A DNA stretch of 64,000 nucleotides, from contig JAJQHY010000036.1 of assembly GCA_021199495.1 (NCBI GenBank), positions 1 to 64,000 on the forward strand. The letters are read 5' to 3'. A program made the position numbers and the translations under genes. This document shows, piece after piece, positions 59,661-64,000 of the stretch (its first letter is position 1; every line of letters starts with the position of its first letter). The notes under the pieces are model-generated. The model made no database searches and was not told the origin of the DNA. It saw nothing but the letters and a program-made list of their open reading frames with translations. This DNA comes from Lachnospiraceae bacterium (GTDB lineage: Bacteria > Bacillota > Clostridia > Lachnospirales > Lachnospiraceae).

Positions 59661-60601
59661 GATGAAAAATCCTCTGTCGGCACCGCTGTGTTCCTGACGA
59701 TATTCTCCACAAGCGTGCGCGTGTTGTCTCCCTTGCCGTATCCATAACTGAGCACAATACGATGCGCCAGAACCGGCACCGCTAAAGCCCGCACATCATC
59801 CGGTATCACATAAGTTCTGCCGTTGAGCCACGCCCATACCTTCACACAGCGCAAAAGAGCCAGACTGCCTCTGGGGCTGACGCCCATCACGACATTGTCG
59901 CCCTCGCGGGTGGCGGCAATGATATTCACCATGTATTCCTGCACACTGCGGTGCACATAGACCTGGTTGGCCTCCTCTTTGGCTGCCTGCAGTTCCTCAA
60001 GCGTCAGCACCCTGTCAAGCTCTGCCAGAGGATCCTTACGCATATAGCGGTCCAGGATGTCCAGCTCCTCTTCCTTCGTGGGCAATCCCATGGAAAGCTT
60101 CATCATAAAGCGGTCCATCTGGGCTTCCGGCAGCGGAAAGGTGCCTGCTGTCTCCACCGGGTTCTGCGTCGCAATCACAAAAAACGGACTTCCTGTTTTG
60201 TAGGTTTCTCCGTCGATTGTCACCTGCCGTTCCTCCATGCACTCCAGCAGTCCGGCCTGGGTTCTGGGTGTGGCACGGTTGATCTCATCCGCCAGCAGGA
60301 TGTTGGTAAACACGGGACCCTTTCGCAGTACAAACTCATTTTGCTTCTGGTCGTAGATATTCAGGCCCGTGATATCCGAGGGAAGTAGATCCGGCGTGAA
60401 CTGGATCCGGGCAAAATCCGCATCCAGAGACCGCGCAATGGTTCTGGCCAGCTTCGTCTTGCCCGTGCCCGGTACATCCTCTAAAAGCACATGGCCGTCG
60501 GCCAGAATGGCAGTCAGAAGCAGCTTTGCTGTCTCCTCCTTGCCGATAATCACCTTTCCTACATTGGTCAGCAGCCTGTCGGCCAGCTCTTTTCCCGTCA
60601 T
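59657..60601 (-). CDS. MoxR-family AAA+ ATPase
   Basis: 314 residues. Walker A EDVPGTGKTKLA, Walker B LLADEINRA, sensor ATQNPVE and arginine-finger region RFMMKLSMGLP are complete. MoxR ATPases act as chaperones that assemble or activate VWA-domain partners. GGAGG lies 7 bases before the ATG. First gene of the three-gene operon with DUF58 and the membrane protein. Confidence 0.93.
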   Translation of the reverse strand: MTGKELADRLLTNVGKVIIGKEETAKLLLTAILADGHVLLEDVPGTGKTKLARTIARSLDADFARIQFTPDLLPSDITGLNIYDQKQNEFVLRKGPVFTNILLADEINRATPRTQAGLLECMEERQVTIDGETYKTGSPFFVIATQNPVETAGTFPLPEAQMDRFMMKLSMGLPTKEEELDILDRYMRKDPLAELDRVLTLEELQAAKEEANQVYVHRSVQEYMVNIIAATREGDNVVMGVSPRGSLALLRCVKVWAWLNGRTYVIPDDVRALAVPVLAHRIVLSYGYGKGDNTRTLVENIVRNTAVPTEDFSS

Positions 60602-60734
60602 TTTATGACCTCCTTATAATGTTCTCCCCTCCTGAATCCGCCTTTATCAGGCCAGGCCACCAGCACAATGATGTCCCGCGGTCCGTCTTAAGATTCTTTT
60701 TCTTTTACTTCTCCCCTCTTCCTGACCAGACCGC

Positions 60735-61409
60735 CTATGATAACCGATCTATGGAAGGCTTCTCATCCCCGCATATCCACAGGGCATATTCCTCCGGCAT
60801 GGGGATTTCCCGGAAAACATAATTGCCCGATCGCTCCGCCTCCTCCACCTCCCGGTAGCAGGCTTCAATTTTTGAATCAATCCCTCTGCCTGTGCATTTG
60901 AAGTAGCTCTCCATCCGGGAAAATTTCCGATAGTCCCCGATGGATTTGTGAAGGACCTCTCTGGGCTCCTGAATGTCAATTCCCACTGGAATATCACCGG
61001 CTGCAAGTGCCACATAATGCCCGGAATGGGATAAGCTGAAATAAGGATACGCCGCGTCTGCATCCGATCCCCATGTTGGCCTCCCCCGGTCTGAAACCTC
61101 GTAAAAAATCCCTTCAGACAGCGGACAGCCCCCTTTTTTTTCTTCACTGATAATTATCTGTATTATAGGAACTGGGAAGAGGATTTGCAAGTGTTCCCTT
61201 TGTTCATTCGTAAATTCCAGGCTTCCCGGTAGTCCCGCGTGCGCCAGAAGCAATAAAAGACCGGCGCCCGCAAAGCGCGCCCGGTCTTTTTCACTTTTCG
61301 CTCTCATCGCTTTTTCTTTCCGTGCGGGATCCAGCAGGTAAAGTGCCTGTGTAAACAGATTTGTTTCTTCTAACTCCCGGATATCCATCACATAAAGTCG
61401 CAGCTTCAT
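60735..61409 (-). CDS. 4'-phosphopantetheinyl transferase (Sfp-like)
   Basis: 224 residues. It transfers the phosphopantetheine arm of CoA to a carrier protein serine. The core has FSLSHSGHYVALA, the metal-binding GIDIQ, and FSRMESYFKCTGRGI where the family usually has a KEA-type motif. The N-terminal half is weakly conserved. No polyketide or nonribosomal peptide gene is in the window, so its carrier-protein partner lies elsewhere. GGAG precedes the ATG. Confidence 0.8.
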   Translation of the reverse strand: MKLRLYVMDIRELEETNLFTQALYLLDPARKEKAMRAKSEKDRARFAGAGLLLLLAHAGLPGSLEFTNEQREHLQILFPVPIIQIIISEEKKGGCPLSEGIFYEVSDRGRPTWGSDADAAYPYFSLSHSGHYVALAAGDIPVGIDIQEPREVLHKSIGDYRKFSRMESYFKCTGRGIDSKIEACYREVEEAERSGNYVFREIPMPEEYALWICGDEKPSIDRLS

Positions 61410-61506
61410 TGTGTGTTCTCCTTCTTTCCCTTCCCGGATCGTAAAAGTCCCGTCCGCGCTTTTGGGTCATGGATATCCGTGTGAAACATCCCCAAGCAGC
61501 AGACGG

Positions 61507-62766
61507 CTATTTCAAAGCCTCCCTGTAGAATTCCACAAATTCCGTGTAGCCTTCCTTCGTGAGATTCTCCTTCTGGAACTTTTTATTTTTATTCATCCGC
61601 ACGACAAGCACCTGTGTGCCGTCCTTGCGTGCCTCCTGGGCCTGCGCAATGATCTGACTTAAGCGCTCACCCTCGACGCCCTTCTCAATCAGATAGGCCA
61701 CCTTCTTCGGCGCGCCCGGCACCTCAAAGCCTCTCTCCATCAGCAGCAGAATGATTCGCTCAAAGCCGATGGAAAACCCACAGGCCGGGACGTCGTTACC
61801 GGTGAATTTGCCCACCATTTTGTCATACCGTCCGCCGCCGCCGCAGCTGCCGCCGAATTCCGGCATGGCAATCTCGAAGATGGTACCCGTATAATAGCTC
61901 ATACCGCGCACCAGCGTCGGATCAAAGACAATCTCGAAGGTATCCTCCTTCGTTGCCTTCACGCTGTCAATGATTTCCATAAAGGAAGTCATCACGCCCT
62001 GCGGCAGAATGTCTGAAAGCTTCTCCGCAATAAAGGCCGGGCCGTTGTCCGCCTCGGCAATCTCCGTAAAAAGCGCCATATATTTATCACAGATTTCCTC
62101 TGCGTACCCCAGCTCCATCAGCTCGCGCTTCACACCATCCGCGCCGATCTTGTCCATCTTATCCAGGATAATGAAGACCTGGTCGTAATCCGCCTCGTGG
62201 AAACCGGCATAGGAAGCCATGGCCTTTAAAATCTGACGGTCGTTGATGCGGATCTGGAAATTGCGAAAGCCAAGCTTACTCAACGTGGTCGTGGTCGCCA
62301 GAATCAACTCGATCTCCGCCAGATTGCTGGGCTCCCCCAGAATATCAATATCGCACTGCATAAACTGGCGGTATCTGCCCCGCTGCGGACGATCCGCTCT
62401 CCATACATTGCCAATCTGCAGTGCCTTGAAGGGCGTCGGCAGAGAATTCGCGTTGTTGCTGTAAAAGCGCACCAGTGGAACGGTCAGGTCATAGCGCAGC
62501 CCACCATCTACCAGATCAGCCTCACTCTGCGCAGTTTCCAGATTCAGCTTTTCGCCTCTTTTTAGAATTTTGAAAATCAGTTTCTCGTTCTCGCCGCCCT
62601 GCTTATTGCTTAAGTTGGCGATATTTTCCACACAGGGTGTCTCGATGGGGGTGAAGCCGAACTTCGCGTAAGTCTCCTTGATCACGCCTGTCACATAGTC
62701 CCGCACCTGCATCTCCTGGGGCAATATATCCTTCATGCCGGTAACCGGCTTTTTGCTCAATGCCAT
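61507..62766 (-). CDS. hisS: Histidine--tRNA ligase
   Basis: 419 residues, class II synthetase. Motif 2 is RADRPQRGRYRQFMQCDIDI; the histidine-binding segments are LVRGMSYYTGTIFEI and GGGGRYDKMV; motif 3 is GFSIGFERI. The C-terminal anticodon-binding domain (about 330-419) is complete. Its ATG overlaps the hemZ stop by 10 bases, so both are co-transcribed. Confidence 0.96.
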   Translation of the reverse strand: MALSKKPVTGMKDILPQEMQVRDYVTGVIKETYAKFGFTPIETPCVENIANLSNKQGGENEKLIFKILKRGEKLNLETAQSEADLVDGGLRYDLTVPLVRFYSNNANSLPTPFKALQIGNVWRADRPQRGRYRQFMQCDIDILGEPSNLAEIELILATTTTLSKLGFRNFQIRINDRQILKAMASYAGFHEADYDQVFIILDKMDKIGADGVKRELMELGYAEEICDKYMALFTEIAEADNGPAFIAEKLSDILPQGVMTSFMEIIDSVKATKEDTFEIVFDPTLVRGMSYYTGTIFEIAMPEFGGSCGGGGRYDKMVGKFTGNDVPACGFSIGFERIILLLMERGFEVPGAPKKVAYLIEKGVEGERLSQIIAQAQEARKDGTQVLVVRMNKNKKFQKENLTKEGYTEFVEFYREALK

Positions 62767-64000
62767 AATAATTTTTTCTTCCTCTCAATCATCTCGTCAA
62801 TCTCATCCATGTACATATCTACTTCCTTGACACAGTCGCAGCGCTCGATTCTGCCTCCTGGGAAGACCGCTTTTGTAATGGTCCCCGCGCCCAGCGCCAC
62901 GATGGTCTGCAGCTCCTCCATGATGAGAATATTATAAATGCCGTATTTACCTTCTCTGGCGTAGCCCACATTCTCAAAGCTGCCGGCCATATTTTTCTGC
63001 CGGTACAGGTAATAGGGCTCCATATGGAGTGCTTCCGCACCCGCTGCGGCGATGGCCATGGTCTCGTCCGTATTTTTCAGCATGGATCTGTCATTTTGCT
63101 CGATCCACTTTGCCAGACGGCTGGCCTTTTTGATGGCCAGAGAATGGACGGTCAGGCTGTCCGGTGAAAGGGCTTTTACCTTCTCAATCGTATCGGCAAC
63201 CGCGGCCTCATCCTCGCCCGGAAGCCCTAAAATCAGATCCATATTAATATTGTCAAATCCCAGATTCCTGGCCAGGCGGTAAGCCTCATATACCTGCTCC
63301 ACGGTATGCCGTCTGCCGATGAAATCCAGCGTCCCCTGCTGCATGGTCTGCGGATTGACGCTGATGCGGGTGACGCCGTGCTTTTTCAAAACCTGAAGCT
63401 TCGCCTGCGTGATGGAATCCGCGCGTCCGGCTTCCACCGTAAATTCCTGCAGATGGCTTAAATCCAGGCGCTCCTCCAAAGCCGTCAGAAGCCGGTCCAT
63501 CTGCGCCGGCTCCAACGTAGTCGGTGTACCGCCGCCGATGTAAACGGTGTCCAGAATCTTGTCCTTACAGGCCTGCGCCGTGAAATCCAGTTCCCGGATC
63601 AGACAGTCGATATATCGATCCACCTTCTGCCTGAAGGACGCTATCGGATAAGAGGTAAAGGAACAGTACAGGCAGGTTGTCGGGCAAAAAGGAATGCCGA
63701 TATACAGACTGTAGCCATTCTCATAGTGCAGACGGCTTAAAATCCGCCGTTCCCGCTTCGCGATGTCCAACGCCAGCGCAGCCTTTGCATCGCTGACAGA
63801 GTGTTTTTCTTTATAGAAATGCAGAATCTCCTGATCACTTTCCCCAGCCTCCAGCCGCTGCATGGCGATCTTGGTGGGGCGGATGCCGATCAGGTTGCCC
63901 CAGGGAAGGGATTTGCCTGTGATCTCACTTAAGGAACGGTACAGAAGGGATTTCAGAAGATCCTTATATGCCGAACCAAGGTAAACGGTATCAGAAGGGA
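62757..64000 (-). CDS. hemZ: Coproporphyrinogen dehydrogenase HemZ, 5' end outside the window
   Basis: At least 414 residues; the frame stays open to the right edge, so the N-terminus is missing. Radical SAM core: cluster motif CPTTCLYCSF (three Cys), then YIGGGTPTTLEP and NMDLILGLPGE. Upstream of it the read-through part GNLIGIRPTKIAM is typical of HemZ. HemZ-like proteins are annotated as oxygen-independent coproporphyrinogen III dehydrogenases, but in anaerobes without heme genes the true role is uncertain. Overlaps hisS, the common Clostridia arrangement. Confidence 0.9.
   Translation of the reverse strand, partial: PSDTVYLGSAYKDLLKSLLYRSLSEITGKSLPWGNLIGIRPTKIAMQRLEAGESDQEILHFYKEKHSVSDAKAALALDIAKRERRILSRLHYENGYSLYIGIPFCPTTCLYCSFTSYPIASFRQKVDRYIDCLIRELDFTAQACKDKILDTVYIGGGTPTTLEPAQMDRLLTALEERLDLSHLQEFTVEAGRADSITQAKLQVLKKHGVTRISVNPQTMQQGTLDFIGRRHTVEQVYEAYRLARNLGFDNINMDLILGLPGEDEAAVADTIEKVKALSPDSLTVHSLAIKKASRLAKWIEQNDRSMLKNTDETMAIAAAGAEALHMEPYYLYRQKNMAGSFENVGYAREGKYGIYNILIMEELQTIVALGAGTITKAVFPGGRIERCDCVKEVDMYMDEIDEMIERKKKLLWH

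Overview
The window reads as a chromosome segment of a Gram-positive gut anaerobe, most likely a Lachnospiraceae member of the Clostridia. The basis is the moderate GC content, the gene order hemZ-hisS, rimP-nusA-ylxR-ylxQ-infB-rbfA-nrnA-truB-ribF and rpsO-pnp, a CIRCE-controlled groESL operon, a Lachnospiraceae-type small hypothetical, and sortase-anchored proteins with TGGMGT sorting signals. Almost every gene is on the minus strand; the exceptions are a tiny toxin at the left end, a predicted small RNA near 23.7 kb, and an ABC-F ATPase followed by a PHP phosphoesterase at 45.6-48.2 kb.

Positions 1-25.6 kb are accessory. From left to right: a compact par-like type I toxin-antitoxin locus (28-residue membrane toxin with a convergent antisense RNA); a GH27 alpha-galactosidase behind an orphan HipA-like kinase; an ECF sigma factor with a membrane co-gene; an AbiE-type pair in which the antitoxin is intact and the toxin is cut to a stub; tRNA-Ser(CGA); and a 16-kb sortase locus. 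That locus is transcribed right to left: five tandem 800-1070-residue surface proteins (beta-helix, D2-like isopeptide domain, SpaA/Cna_B domain, [IV]PxTGGMG anchor), a class C sortase, and a small Cna_B protein. The gene before it encodes three CDCG zinc-ribbon-like repeats plus an AP2 domain. A hipBA operon with four phased 39-bp operator repeats closes the region.

Positions 25.6-45.4 kb are mostly core information-processing genes: pnp, rpsO, an NlpC/P60 hydrolase, the ribF-truB-nrnA-rbfA-infB-ylxQ-ylxR-nusA-rimP operon, an acyltransferase, groESL, a DUF1905/C39-like fusion, RNase HI, UDP-galactopyranose mutase and a glycosyltransferase.

Positions 45.6-64 kb hold the ABC-F ATPase and PHP enzyme, an 88-residue hypothetical flanked by two related long inverted-repeat elements, a Maf-HAD fusion, ppk and ppx (polyphosphate making and breaking), pheA and aroA (aromatic amino acids), a lipoprotein, a MoxR-DUF58-membrane protein operon, an orphan phosphopantetheinyl transferase, hisS, and hemZ running off the right edge.

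The strongest candidates for something new are the sortase array with its matched variant anchors and conserved intergenic hairpins, the par-like toxin locus, the phased hipBA operators, and the paired inverted-repeat elements. All calls come from reading the sequence; no database search was run.
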